Assembly: GCA_934754335.1 (NCBI GenBank)
Contig: CAKVHY010000002.1
Location: 1 to 64,000, forward strand
Length of the DNA: 64,000 nucleotides
From: an uncultured Clostridia bacterium
Lineage (GTDB): Bacteria; Bacillota; Clostridia; Christensenellales; UBA1242
Reading direction: 5' to 3'
Part shown: piece after piece, positions 45,432 through 54,957 of the stretch
How the letters are laid out: each line of letters opens with the position of its first letter
Numbering within the stretch: position 1 is the stretch's first letter
Program-made: the position numbers and the translations under genes
Notes under the pieces: model-generated
What the model saw: the letters and a program-made list of their open reading frames with translations, nothing else
Databases searched by the model: none
What the model was told of the DNA's origin: nothing

Positions 45432-46103
45432 TTAATTTAGTGACCAATCAATAGGTGTTTTGCCTAGGCTTTTTAGTATTTCATTTGTTTTGCTAAAGTG
45501 TTTGCAACCAAACCAACCGCCTTGATTTGCACTCATTGGGCTAGGGTGGACAGCAGTTAAAACATAATGTTTAGATCTATCTATATTTGCACCAATCTTC
45601 TTTGCACAGTTTCCCCATAAAAGGAAAATAACGGGATCTTCTCTTTTGTTTAAAAGGTCAATGATTTTAGATGTGATTTGCTCCCAGCCTTTTCCTTGAT
45701 GGCTATTTGGCTGATTCTTTCTAACTGTTAAAACTGAGTTTAGAAGTAAAACACCTTGCTTTGCCCATTTAGTTAGATTTCCGCTTTTAGGGATATCGCA
45801 ACCAATATCGTCGTGAAGTTCTTTAAAAATATTTTGCAAACTTGGTGGCAATGCCACGTCTTCTTCCACTGAAAAACTAAGACCATGTGCTTGCTTTTCG
45901 TTATGATATGGGTCTTGTCCGATTATAACCACTTTAACATCTTCAAACTTAACTAAATTTAAAGCATTGAAAACATTTTCGGGTTTAGGAAAAATAGTTT
46001 TAGTGTTATATTCATCGGCCAAAAACTGTTCTAGATTTTTATAACTATCTGTATTAAATTCGTCTTTTAATAAATCGTACCAACTTTGTCTGATTAAAAA
46101 CAT
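45432..46103 (-). CDS. ung: Uracil-DNA glycosylase, family 1
   Basis: 223 residues, the standard length. The water-activating motif GQDPYH has D64, and the uracil-recognition histidine H186 lies in HPSPMSAN. Also present are the family segments GVLLLNSVLTVRKNQPNSH and FLLWG. It removes uracil from DNA arising by cytosine deamination or misincorporation and starts base-excision repair. AGGAAG precedes ATG on the minus strand. It is divergently arranged with the patatin-like gene over a 114-base intergenic region with back-to-back promoters. Confidence 0.97.
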   Translation of the reverse strand: MFLIRQSWYDLLKDEFNTDSYKNLEQFLADEYNTKTIFPKPENVFNALNLVKFEDVKVVIIGQDPYHNEKQAHGLSFSVEEDVALPPSLQNIFKELHDDIGCDIPKSGNLTKWAKQGVLLLNSVLTVRKNQPNSHQGKGWEQITSKIIDLLNKREDPVIFLLWGNCAKKIGANIDRSKHYVLTAVHPSPMSANQGGWFGCKHFSKTNEILKSLGKTPIDWSLN

Positions 46104-46127
46104 TTTTTCTTCCTTTGTTATTTTTAA

Positions 46128-46156
46128 AGTTTAGCATAAATTTCTAAAATAAACAA
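46128..46156 (-). promoter_or_regulatory. Candidate promoter of ung
   Basis: On the minus strand: TTGTTT (46156-46151), 17 bases, TAAACT (46133-46128). Confidence 0.45.
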
Positions 46157-46164
46157 ACAACTAT

Positions 46165-46194
46165 TTGGTTGTTTTAATTATTTTGTGATAAAAT
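46165..46194 (+). promoter_or_regulatory. Candidate promoter of the patatin-MBL operon
   Basis: TTGGTT (46165-46170), 18 bases, TAAAAT (46189-46194). It is back to back with the ung promoter; an AACAAC/GTTGTT inverted repeat lies between the two. Confidence 0.45.
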
Positions 46195-46217
46195 AACAAT
46201 AGAAGGTGAGATTTAAG

Positions 46218-47120
46218 ATGGACTTAATTATTAAAACAAATAAAAAGAAAGTTAAGAAATTTGGATTAGCGCTTGGTGGGGGTGGAACTAAGGGCTTTGC
46301 TTTGATTGGTGCATTGAAGGCTTTTGAAGAAGAAGGTTTAAAATTTGATTACGTGGCAGGAACAAGCGTTGGCTCAATGGTTGGTGCTTTTTATTGTGCT
46401 GGTAAAACTGCAGATGAGATGCTTCAATATGCCTTAACCTTAAAAGAGAAAGATATAAAAACTTCTAAGATTCCATTCACTCCTTCTAAGACTGAAGGGC
46501 TAGAACGAGTGGTGATGAATGCTCTTGGAAATATAGATATTAAGGATTTGAAGATTCCTTTTTGTGCAGTGGCTGTGGATATAAAAACAGGTAAAGAAGT
46601 TCATATAGAAGAAGGGAGCGTTGTTAAAGCAGTGGCTGGAAGTTGTGCTGTCCCTGGTGTTTTCTATCCAGTTCAATTTGGAAACTACTTGCTATTTGAT
46701 GGTGGTTTACAAAATACAATTCCAGCGAACGTACCCAAATTAAATAGTTGCGAAATCACAATTGGAATTGATATAAATAGTAGTAGGGGAAGCGGAACTG
46801 ATAGCACAAGTTATATTCAATTATTATCTCAAAGTATATCTGTTATGATGAAGAGTAATACAATTAAAGGTTATCTAAATGCAGATATTATGATTCAGCC
46901 AGATTTGAAAAAATATAAGAGCAGTAAGTTGGCTGGTGCTATGGAAATGTATGAAGAAGGATATAGAGCCACCAAGGAAAGAATCCCTGAGATAAAAGAA
47001 TTATTTTCTAGAAGAAAAGAGAAAAAGAGAAACTTCTTTAAGTTCTTAAAATTCTGGAAAAGAACTAAAAAACCAATTGATAATGTTAGTGTTGTTGAAG
47101 AAGAGAGAACGAATAAATAA
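46218..47120 (+). CDS. Patatin-like phospholipase (RssA/YchK-type)
   Basis: 300 residues. It has the oxyanion loop LGGGGTKG (about 19-26), nucleophile S50 in GTSVG, and the catalytic aspartate D161 in FDGGL, making the Ser-Asp dyad of patatin-like serine hydrolases. The bacterial group with this short length acts on membrane lipids or acyl esters in the cytoplasm; substrates are mostly unproven. The C-terminus is very basic (SRRKEKKRNFFKFLKFWKRT), probably contacting the membrane surface. ATG 46218 with AGGTGA nine bases upstream is preferred over the in-frame GTG 46206, which is part of that site. Followed two bases later by the MBL-fold gene. Confidence 0.88.
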   Translation: MDLIIKTNKKKVKKFGLALGGGGTKGFALIGALKAFEEEGLKFDYVAGTSVGSMVGAFYCAGKTADEMLQYALTLKEKDIKTSKIPFTPSKTEGLERVVMNALGNIDIKDLKIPFCAVAVDIKTGKEVHIEEGSVVKAVAGSCAVPGVFYPVQFGNYLLFDGGLQNTIPANVPKLNSCEITIGIDINSSRGSGTDSTSYIQLLSQSISVMMKSNTIKGYLNADIMIQPDLKKYKSSKLAGAMEMYEEGYRATKERIPEIKELFSRRKEKKRNFFKFLKFWKRTKKPIDNVSVVEEERTNK

Positions 47121-47122
47121 CT

Positions 47123-48247
47123 ATGGAATTTACAACAAAAGAAGAGAAAGAATCAAGAAGAAAATTTAGGCGAGGTATTAAGATTAACCGAGCAATTATA
47201 TGCTTGGCTATTAATTTTATCTTGCTTTTTTCTTTGATCTTTATGAATAGTATTGAAATTTTGTTGAAATTAAAACCTGATTTAAGTTATTTAGAAAATA
47301 TCACATATGAAATACATTTTGTCAATGTTGGACATGGTGATGCCATATTATTAAGACTTCCTGACAATAAGTGTATGATGGTAGACTCTGGAAAATCTGA
47401 TGCGTTTAACACATTAAATCGTTATATTGATAAGGTTTTCTTCAAGGATGATAAAGATAAAACGTTTGATTATTTCGTTTTATCTCATAGCGATAGTGAT
47501 CATATAGGTGGTATGCGAAGTGTGATAAACTCTTATAATATTGGGAAAATTTATCACTCAAACGATTTGAAAAATGTTTATAATTATAACGATATTGAGC
47601 GTGTGATTAATGAACATAATATTGAAACATGCATTAATGAAAGTGGGCTTGAAATTGTGGGTGAAAACTATAAGATAACTTGGCTCACTCCAATGAATGA
47701 TTACTATGAAGAGAAAAATGATTATAGCGCTATTCTTTATTTTGAGTTTCCAAATTATAAATTTATTTTAACTGGCGATGCCACTAGTGAGGTTGGAGAA
47801 ATTGAGGCCTTAAATTATTTCGTTGATGATATAGATGTTGATATGATAAAGTTAGGGCATCATGGTTCGTCCACAAGCACTAGCCTAGAATTTTTGGAAG
47901 GAGTTAAACCAGAAGTTGTAATTATTTCTAATAGCGATGTTTATAATCATCCGGCAAGTTCCACGATTGAAACATTGGCAAAGTACGATTCTATGTATGG
48001 CACAAATCTAAGCAACTATTATGACACTTTGCATAAGGGAAATATAATTGTAACTAATGATGGGATAAACACAATTAAGAATATAAACGATTATATTTTT
48101 GTGGATTATTATCTGATAGTTATTGTTATCGTTGCCACCACAAGCGTTATATCTCTTATCCCTGTGCACCTTTCTAGAAAGGATTGGTATATTTATTTAA
48201 AATTCAAAAGAAAATTCTTTAGAGATTTAAAAACTAAAAAGAAATAA
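47123..48247 (+). CDS. ComEC/Rec2-like metallo-beta-lactamase-fold hydrolase, membrane anchored
   Basis: 374 residues: a basic N-terminus, one transmembrane helix (about 24-48), then an extracytoplasmic MBL domain with VNVGHGDA, the metal motif S-H122-S-D-S-D126-H127 (LSHSDSDHIGG), LTGDAT, LGHHGSS and NHPASS. This domain matches the C-terminal nuclease-like domain of ComEC, here without the competence channel. A second transmembrane helix (about 328-348) and a basic tail follow. Such free-standing ComEC-like enzymes are predicted nucleases or phosphodiesterases. No ribosome binding site is visible; translation is probably coupled to the patatin-like gene two bases upstream. Confidence 0.82.
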   Translation: MEFTTKEEKESRRKFRRGIKINRAIICLAINFILLFSLIFMNSIEILLKLKPDLSYLENITYEIHFVNVGHGDAILLRLPDNKCMMVDSGKSDAFNTLNRYIDKVFFKDDKDKTFDYFVLSHSDSDHIGGMRSVINSYNIGKIYHSNDLKNVYNYNDIERVINEHNIETCINESGLEIVGENYKITWLTPMNDYYEEKNDYSAILYFEFPNYKFILTGDATSEVGEIEALNYFVDDIDVDMIKLGHHGSSTSTSLEFLEGVKPEVVIISNSDVYNHPASSTIETLAKYDSMYGTNLSNYYDTLHKGNIIVTNDGINTIKNINDYIFVDYYLIVIVIVATTSVISLIPVHLSRKDWYIYLKFKRKFFRDLKTKKK

Positions 48248-48248
48248 A

Positions 48249-48286
48249 AAAACATATTAAGCATTTGCCTAATATGTTTTCTTTTT
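48249..48286. terminator. Bidirectional terminator between convergent genes
   Basis: AAACATATTA (48250-48259) pairs with TAATATGTTT (48270-48279). It is T-rich on the right and A-rich on the left, serving both the MBL gene and nifJ. Confidence 0.85.
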
Positions 48287-51200
48287 ATTCGTCTTTAGAT
48301 AATTTTAGATAACCTTCATATCTTTCTTTTGCTAGAATTTTTGCTTCTTCAAATAATTTCTCTGCAAGTTCTGGATTCTTTGCTTTTAACGATTTATATC
48401 TGCTTTCATTTAATAAAAATTCTTCATAATCTAAAGTTGGTTCTTTGCTATCTAGAATAAATGGATTTTTGCCCATTTCTTTTAATGTTGGATTATATCT
48501 CCATAAATGCCAATAACCACTATCAACTGCTTTTTTCATTTCGCTTTGAGAGTTTGTCATATTAATGCCATGATTAATGCATGGGGCATAAGCAATAATT
48601 AATGAAACTCCGTTGTATGCTTCTGCTTCTGTGATTGCAGTTAGAAATTGGTTCATGTTTGCACCCATACTAACTTGTGCAACATAAACGTCTTTATATG
48701 TTGTTGCCATTAAGCCTAAATCTTTTTTATTAGTTCTTTTTCCATTTGATGCAAACTTTGCAACTGCTCCTAATGGAGTGGCTTTGCTTGCTTGTCCACC
48801 AGTGTTGGAATAAACTTCTGTATTTAAAACTAAGATATTCACATTTTCTCCACTTGCAAGCACATGGTCTAGTCCGCCATAGCCAATATCATAAGCCCAA
48901 CCATCTCCGCCAACAATCCAAACAGAGTTTGAAGCAAAATGGTCTTTTAGAATTTCAATATTTTTTCGAACATTTTCATCAATTGAATTATCGTGTTCGA
49001 TTTCGTCTAAGATTTCTTTTCCAAGAGTTCTTTGATTATCTACGTTGTTTGTATTCAAATATTCGTCAATTTTTGAATTAAGTTTTGAATTTTTAGAATT
49101 TGCTTTTAAAGTTTCTAATCTTTCAATCAATTGTTCGTGATTTATATTTAATCCAAGTTTGATTCCTAGTCCAAATTCTGCATTATCTTCAAATAACGAA
49201 TTTGCCCAAGCAATTCCGTTTCCGTTTTCATCTTTTGAATAAGGGCAGGTTGGTGCACTTCCACCATAAATGCTTGAACATCCAGTTGCGTTTGCTATCA
49301 CCATTCTGTTTCCAAACAATTGAGATAGAACTTTAATATATGGTGTTTCGCCACATCCGGCACATGCTCCGCTAAACTCAAAGTAAGGTGTGTTAAATTG
49401 GCTACCTTTAACTGAATTTGGTTTAAACACATTGCTCTTATATGATTTTAGGGAAGAAATGTAGTTGTATTTTTCTTCTTCAGTTTCCATCATATCACTT
49501 GCAGGTTTCATTTCTAATGCCTTATTTTTGCTAGGGCAAACGCTTGCACAAACTCCGCAACCAGTACAATCCTTAGGACTAACTTGCATTACGAATTTGT
49601 ACATAGGTTCTGCAGTGGCGTCTAGAGTTTGCAATGAAGAAGGTGGATTATTTATATCTTCTTTTTTCACTAAGTGCGGTCTAATGCAAGCATGTGGGCA
49701 AACAAATGCACACATATTACATTGAATGCAATTTTTGCTTTCCCAGCAAGGTAGTTCTCCTGCCACGCCACGTTTTTCAAACTTAGTTGTGCCAGTTGGA
49801 ACAATTCCTCTTGGATCAAATGCACTCACAGGCAATGTATCACCATCAAGGCTTTCAATTGGTTTTATGAATTCGTTATAATATTTATTTAACTCTTTTG
49901 AATCAGTTTTTATTGTATCTTCTTTTAAATCTTTCCAAGATTCAGGGATTTCAATTTGTTCTAAACCGCTTGAAGCACTATCAATTGCTTTATAGTTTTG
50001 CTCTAAAACTTTTTCTCCAAATTTTCCATAACTCTTCTTTGCAAACGCTTTCATTTCGCTTACAGCCAAATCGTAAGGAAGAATATTTATAAGTTTGAAG
50101 AATGCCGACTGCATAACTAGATTAATTTTGTTTCCAAGTCCTAGTTCTTTGGCAATCTTATATGCATCAATTGTGTATAACTTAATATTTTTCAAAGCCA
50201 ATTCTCTTTTAAAATTGTTAGGGAAGATATTTTCCATTTCCTTTATTGTCCAGCCAGTGTTTAGAAGTAGGGTGGCATTATCTTTAACATTTTTTAGAAT
50301 GTTATATTTTTTAACATAAGTTTGATTGTGAACAGAAACAAAGTCGATGTTATCAAGTAAATAACTTTCTTTTATTATGCTTTTTCCAAATCTTAAATGA
50401 CAAATTGTGGCGTTTCCGCTCTTTTTGCTATCGTATTCAAAATATGCTTGTCCGTTTAAATCTGTGTTGTTGCCAATGATTTTAATACTGCTTTTATTTG
50501 CACTAACAGTTCCGTCTCCGCCATAGCCATAGAACTTACATTCATAAACATTTTCGCTAGGGTGAATTTGCCTTGAAACTTTTAAAGAAGTGTTTGTAAC
50601 ATCATCGTTAATGCCAATTGTGAAATGGTTCTTTGGCTCTTTCTCTAAAAGGTTTTCAAACACTGTATTGCAATATGAAGGTGTAAATTCTTTGCTTCCA
50701 AGTCCAAATCTTCCACCAACAACTGTAATATTTTTAAACTTGCTATCAAATAGGGAACATCTAACGTCTTTATATAAAGGTTCTCCGTCGCTTCCGCTTT
50801 CTTTAGTTCGGTCTAAAACTGCAATAGATTTGCAGGTGGAAGGGATTGCTTCAATAAATGCTTTTGTATCGAAAGGACGATAAAGTCTAACTTTTATCAC
50901 GCCCAATTTTGCATTCTCTGTTTTATTTAAATGATTAACAGTTAGTTCTGCAATTTCTGCTCCGCTTCCCATCAAAACGATAACTCTTTCTGCGTTAGGG
51001 TCGCCAACATAATCAAATAAGTGATAATTTCTGCCAGTAATTTTTCCAACTTCGTTCATTGTTTCTTGAACTATTGTAGGCGTGGCTTCGTAGAACTTAT
51101 TGCAAGCCTCTCTATTTTGGAAATAAATATCTGGGTTTTGAGCAGTGCCTTGTTGGTGTGGATTAGAAGAATTTAAGCATCTGTTTTTAAACTCTGCGAT

Positions 51201-51791
51201 TTTATCATAAGGAACAATACTTTTAACCTGTTCCATATCTATATCTTCAATTGTGTTAATTTCATGGCTTGTTCTAAATCCATCAAAGAAATGCACAAAA
51301 GGAACGCTCGCTTTTAGTGTGGATAGGTGAGCAACAAGTGCCATATCCATTGCTTCTTGAACTGAGTTTGAGCAAAGCATTGCCCAGCCAGTTTGTCTAA
51401 CACTCATCACATCGGAATGGTCGCCAAAAATTGATAGGGCATGATAAGCAAGGGCTCTTGCCGAAACGTGCATAACGCAAGGTGTTAGTTCGCCCGCTAT
51501 TTTATACATATTAGGAATCATTAAAAGCAAACCTTGGCTTGCTGTGAACGTGGTGGTTAATGCTCCACCGCATAAAGAACCATGTAATGCTCCGCTTGCT
51601 CCTCCTTCGCTTTGCATTTCAACTATTTTCAAAGTGTTGCCAAAATTGTTTTTCTTTCCTTCTCCTGCCCATTGGTCGCAAACTTCAGCCATGGGGCTAG
51701 ATGGAGTGATGGGATATATTGTGGCCGCATCGCTTAAAGCGTATGCGATTGTGGCGGTGGCAGTGTTGCCATCAACTGTTATCTTTTTCAA
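48285..51791 (-). CDS. nifJ: Pyruvate:ferredoxin (flavodoxin) oxidoreductase
   Basis: 1168 residues, a single-chain PFOR of normal size. Domain I has YPITPSSPMAE and the segment around GGASGALHG. Two 4Fe-4S ferredoxin clusters are CIQCNMCAFVCP and CTGCGVCASVCP. The thiamine-diphosphate domain has GCSSIYGG, GGDGWAYDIG and a proximal-cluster cysteine in the GACAGCGE segment. It oxidises pyruvate to acetyl-CoA and CO2, reducing ferredoxin, the central reaction of strict anaerobes. The frame opens at ATG 51824, but AAGGAG is correctly placed for TTG 51791, giving the canonical start KKITVDGNTA. Consensus promoter at 51854-51882. Confidence 0.97.
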   Translation of the reverse strand: MKKITVDGNTATATIAYALSDAATIYPITPSSPMAEVCDQWAGEGKKNNFGNTLKIVEMQSEGGASGALHGSLCGGALTTTFTASQGLLLMIPNMYKIAGELTPCVMHVSARALAYHALSIFGDHSDVMSVRQTGWAMLCSNSVQEAMDMALVAHLSTLKASVPFVHFFDGFRTSHEINTIEDIDMEQVKSIVPYDKIAEFKNRCLNSSNPHQQGTAQNPDIYFQNREACNKFYEATPTIVQETMNEVGKITGRNYHLFDYVGDPNAERVIVLMGSGAEIAELTVNHLNKTENAKLGVIKVRLYRPFDTKAFIEAIPSTCKSIAVLDRTKESGSDGEPLYKDVRCSLFDSKFKNITVVGGRFGLGSKEFTPSYCNTVFENLLEKEPKNHFTIGINDDVTNTSLKVSRQIHPSENVYECKFYGYGGDGTVSANKSSIKIIGNNTDLNGQAYFEYDSKKSGNATICHLRFGKSIIKESYLLDNIDFVSVHNQTYVKKYNILKNVKDNATLLLNTGWTIKEMENIFPNNFKRELALKNIKLYTIDAYKIAKELGLGNKINLVMQSAFFKLINILPYDLAVSEMKAFAKKSYGKFGEKVLEQNYKAIDSASSGLEQIEIPESWKDLKEDTIKTDSKELNKYYNEFIKPIESLDGDTLPVSAFDPRGIVPTGTTKFEKRGVAGELPCWESKNCIQCNMCAFVCPHACIRPHLVKKEDINNPPSSLQTLDATAEPMYKFVMQVSPKDCTGCGVCASVCPSKNKALEMKPASDMMETEEEKYNYISSLKSYKSNVFKPNSVKGSQFNTPYFEFSGACAGCGETPYIKVLSQLFGNRMVIANATGCSSIYGGSAPTCPYSKDENGNGIAWANSLFEDNAEFGLGIKLGLNINHEQLIERLETLKANSKNSKLNSKIDEYLNTNNVDNQRTLGKEILDEIEHDNSIDENVRKNIEILKDHFASNSVWIVGGDGWAYDIGYGGLDHVLASGENVNILVLNTEVYSNTGGQASKATPLGAVAKFASNGKRTNKKDLGLMATTYKDVYVAQVSMGANMNQFLTAITEAEAYNGVSLIIAYAPCINHGINMTNSQSEMKKAVDSGYWHLWRYNPTLKEMGKNPFILDSKEPTLDYEEFLLNESRYKSLKAKNPELAEKLFEEAKILAKERYEGYLKLSKDE

Positions 51792-51853
51792 TATTCTTCT
51801 CCTTAAATCAAATAGTTTAAACATGTTTTAAACAATTAAAAATGTCTATATTT

Positions 51854-51882
51854 AGTATATTTTCCCATTAAAAAAATGTCAA
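51854..51882 (-). promoter_or_regulatory. Consensus promoter of nifJ
   Basis: On the minus strand: TTGACA (51882-51877), exactly 17 bases, TATACT (51859-51854). The leader contains two TGTTTAAA copies (about 51824-51840), a possible regulator site. Confidence 0.78.
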
Positions 51883-51986
51883 ACAAAAAGAGAATTGTTT
51901 TTAAACTAAAAAGTGTAATTTTGAAAAATAAAATCAAAACGTTTTTATTATTTTAGAAAATGTTGTAAAATATACTTGGTGAAATT

Positions 51987-52706
51987 ATGAATATTTTATT
52001 AACAATTAGTTATTTGGGAAAGAATTATAATGGTTATCAAATTCAAAAGAATGGCAGTTCAATCCAAGAAGAGTTGGAAAAAGCACTATGTTCCATTGTT
52101 GGCAAAAAGATAAAAACAAGTGCTTCTGGAAGAACTGATGCATTTGTTTCCGCCATCAGGCAAACTGTTTCGTTTGAATTAGACGAGTTGCCTAAAAACT
52201 TAGATAAACGTTTGAATTTGGTGTTGCCAAGTGATATTAGAGCGTTATCCATAAAAGTGGAAGATGAAAACTTTCATGCAAGGTTTAGTGCTAAACGAAA
52301 AACTTATCTTTATAATTTTTATGCTTCAAACGTAAATATTCCATATTTAGATCAAATTGCTTTAAGGGTTAATGAAAGTATAGATATCGAAAAAATGAAA
52401 AAGCAGGTGATGTTTTTAATAGGTACATTTGATTTTTCAAGTTTTTGTGCTAGCGGAAGCAGTGTGGAAGATAAGGTTCGAACGATATACAATGCTAAGA
52501 TTTTAGATAATGGATTATTTTATTCGTTAGAAATAACAGGCAATGGATTTCTTTATAATATGGTTAGGATTATTATGGGAACGCTTATTGAAGTTGGCTA
52601 TGGAAAGATTGATAGTTTAGAAAAAGTTATAAGTAGTAAATCTAGGGAGATGGCGGGAAAAACTGTTCCTCCAACTGGTTTAGTTTTAAAAGATGTTCAA
52701 TATTAA
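51987..52706 (+). CDS. truA: tRNA pseudouridine(38-40) synthase TruA
   Basis: 239 residues. The catalytic aspartate D51 lies in GRTDA. Other family segments are the N-terminal YLGKNYNGYQIQ, KRKTYLYNF, and FLYNMVRIIMGTLIEVG. The usual GRTDAGVHA is changed to GRTDAFVSA here, retaining D51 but losing the conserved histidine. TruA isomerises uridines 38-40 of the tRNA anticodon stem. A GGTG site precedes the ATG. Divergent from nifJ. Confidence 0.92.
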   Translation: MNILLTISYLGKNYNGYQIQKNGSSIQEELEKALCSIVGKKIKTSASGRTDAFVSAIRQTVSFELDELPKNLDKRLNLVLPSDIRALSIKVEDENFHARFSAKRKTYLYNFYASNVNIPYLDQIALRVNESIDIEKMKKQVMFLIGTFDFSSFCASGSSVEDKVRTIYNAKILDNGLFYSLEITGNGFLYNMVRIIMGTLIEVGYGKIDSLEKVISSKSREMAGKTVPPTGLVLKDVQY

Positions 52707-52760
52707 TTTGTTTTGTTTGCTTAAAGTTTGTTAATTTGTTATTATTTTATAGGAGATAAA

Positions 52761-53750
52761 ATGACTAGGGAAAGTAAAATTATAACAAGCGTAATAATTC
52801 TTGCTTTAATAGCGTTTGCAATAATTGCTATTATCTTTATTCCGCTTCCTGCTATTAGCACTTATAATCAAGCACTAAGTGTGGCGGATTATAAAGAAAG
52901 AATGGGAATTACTTATGAAATTGAAGAGTTGGAAAAACTAGATAAATATGGTGAAGAATATTCAAAATCTTTTAATTCTGTGGACCATATGCAAATTATA
53001 AATTCAAGGAAGAAAATGTTTGGCAATGGTGCAAGAGCAATAACTGTTGATGGTCAAACTTTTTATACTTATTTAACTTTAGATAAGATGTTAGATACTT
53101 CTTTAAATTATTTTGTGGCATTATCTAAATCTATTGAAGGTGCGTCTAGAAGCGAGCAAAGGCAAGTGGAACGTTTAGCCAGTTCATTTAAACTAGGGGC
53201 TTCAAACCTTGTAAATGCTATTGCTGATTTAAAAACTAGCCAAAAAAGTAACCTTGAAAGTGAAGACGATATAAAAATGCTTTCAAATAAATATGGGAGC
53301 GTTCAGAATAACTATAGAGAACTAATTAAAACTCAAGCAAATTTGATTATAAAACTAAATGAATTAGTAAACAAACATTCGTTTAATGGAGAATATGTGG
53401 ATACAACATATTCTGTTTTGCTAAGCAGTTTTGCTTATTCATTTAAAGAAAGTATGGAAATGGAATTTCAGGCTGAGAATGGCTACTTACTAGATTCAAG
53501 TTTAATCTATGATAACATTGAAAAATATGTTGGTGGAACTAATATCTTTACAGCGGTTAGCGAGAGAGAATTTATCTATTCATATAGAAATATTTATAAA
53601 AATTATATCTCAGGGCTGGAAAAGATGTTTAAACTAACGCATAACATCAAATCTAATGTTGTGAATAGAGATGATTTTGCTAATTCAGATATAAAAACTG
53701 AATTTCAAAAAGATGTTAGAATTGTGCTAACTCAAATAGGAATTAAATAA
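52761..53750 (+). CDS. Membrane-anchored helical protein of unknown function
   Basis: 329 residues. One N-terminal transmembrane helix (about 8-30) and a largely helical extracytoplasmic part (for example ADYKERMGITYEIEELEKL, NNYRELIKTQANLIIKLNEL). No family recognised. The frame opens at TTG 52728, but ATG 52761 with TAGGAG is the start. It is followed 11 bases after its stop by a lipoprotein of similar size and helical character, so the two are an operon and may be distant relatives or partners at the membrane. Possibly an envelope-associated complex; no function is claimed. Confidence 0.7.
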   Translation: MTRESKIITSVIILALIAFAIIAIIFIPLPAISTYNQALSVADYKERMGITYEIEELEKLDKYGEEYSKSFNSVDHMQIINSRKKMFGNGARAITVDGQTFYTYLTLDKMLDTSLNYFVALSKSIEGASRSEQRQVERLASSFKLGASNLVNAIADLKTSQKSNLESEDDIKMLSNKYGSVQNNYRELIKTQANLIIKLNELVNKHSFNGEYVDTTYSVLLSSFAYSFKESMEMEFQAENGYLLDSSLIYDNIEKYVGGTNIFTAVSEREFIYSYRNIYKNYISGLEKMFKLTHNIKSNVVNRDDFANSDIKTEFQKDVRIVLTQIGIK

Positions 53751-53761
53751 GGGGGAATTGT

Positions 53762-54868
53762 ATGAAAAAAGTTGTTTCACTTATTTTAATAATTTGCTCT
53801 GCATTTTGCCTATTTGTTGCTTGTGGAAATCCTAATAAAACAATTGAGCAGGTTCAAAATCGCTATCAAGAAATGGTCAACACATATAAAAAAGAGAATG
53901 TTGAGTATTTTGGCGATACTTCAGCCAACTTAAGTAAAACCATAGTAATTAAGTTTAATGAAGCGGAAGTACGGGCAAAAATTTCGTCTGAAAATTCAGA
54001 CGATGTTAGTTTAAGATTTAGAGCGTTAAATGATATTCAGGCAAACTTGCTAAAGTATATTTTCAGATATTATGAAAACTGGAATGAGTCGTTTTATAAC
54101 AATCTAAAGAATTATGATTATGAGCAAAAAGAATTGAACACGTTGTTTGAAAAGATTGAAAATCTAGATAAAGCATTAGCAACTTTTAAAGAAATTAAAA
54201 ATACATTTGAAGCAGACGTTGTTATGTTAAATGTTGAAGGCTCCGAAATTGCAATTGTAAATCAGTTTGTTTATCAATATAACAAGGTGATTGAGAAAAG
54301 CATAGATTTCGTGGATTATTTTAGAGCCTTTCATTTGAAAACCATATTCGATGGAGAAGCAAAAATAACTAATGTAAATTCTGCTCAAAGATTGCTTGAT
54401 GAAGCGTATCTAAATTTGGCAAAATATATCTATTATTCAAATATTGATGTTTATAACTATTCAATCGGAAACAAGGGGATTTGCGACCAATTAGATTTAA
54501 TGAAAAACAAGAGCAATAAGTTTGTGTTTATAAACTCATTAAGCCTAGGCTTATCTAATTTGGGTGCAAATATTACAAACGAACTTTGCCAAACTATCTT
54601 TGATGATGAACTAACAAATAAATTATCTAATATTGATTATAATAGTTCGCTATTCAAACAATCTTTAAATATATATCTTAGTTTGAAAGATGAATTGGAT
54701 TATTACACACTTTTAAGGGTGGAACTAGGATTAATTGAAGGAATTTCAATTAACGACTATGTTGCAAATTTTGGAATTAGTGAAAGTGTGGCATATCAAA
54801 ATAGAATGTATATGGTGGATTTCCTATATCCGGAATATTTGTCACTTATTAATGAATTATTAAATTAA
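53762..54868 (+). CDS. Helical lipoprotein of unknown function
   Basis: 368 residues. A signal peptide ends in the lipobox LFVAC (ICSAFCLFVACG). The mature part is almost wholly alpha-helical with conserved-looking charged and aromatic positions (YYENWNESFYNNLKNYDYEQ). No recognised domain. GGGGGA precedes the ATG, 11 bases after the previous gene, in the same operon. A terminator follows. Function unknown; lipid anchoring plus an operon partner with one membrane helix suggests a two-component surface assembly, which is inference. Confidence 0.7.
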   Translation: MKKVVSLILIICSAFCLFVACGNPNKTIEQVQNRYQEMVNTYKKENVEYFGDTSANLSKTIVIKFNEAEVRAKISSENSDDVSLRFRALNDIQANLLKYIFRYYENWNESFYNNLKNYDYEQKELNTLFEKIENLDKALATFKEIKNTFEADVVMLNVEGSEIAIVNQFVYQYNKVIEKSIDFVDYFRAFHLKTIFDGEAKITNVNSAQRLLDEAYLNLAKYIYYSNIDVYNYSIGNKGICDQLDLMKNKSNKFVFINSLSLGLSNLGANITNELCQTIFDDELTNKLSNIDYNSSLFKQSLNIYLSLKDELDYYTLLRVELGLIEGISINDYVANFGISESVAYQNRMYMVDFLYPEYLSLINELLN

Positions 54869-54892
54869 TTATAATATATATCAAATAATATT

Positions 54893-54922
54893 AAAGAAAC
54901 TTATTGACAAGTTTCTTTTTTA
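54893..54922 (+). terminator. Terminator after the helical lipoprotein, carrying a TTGACA
   Basis: AAAGAAACTT (54893-54902) pairs with AAGTTTCTTT (54909-54918), followed by TTT. The loop and right arm contain TTGACA (54904-54909), which with TAAACT 16 bases on could be the promoter of the next gene. Confidence 0.75.
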
Positions 54923-54957
54923 TGTTAAACTAATTAAAAAAAAAAGGGGAGATTAAT

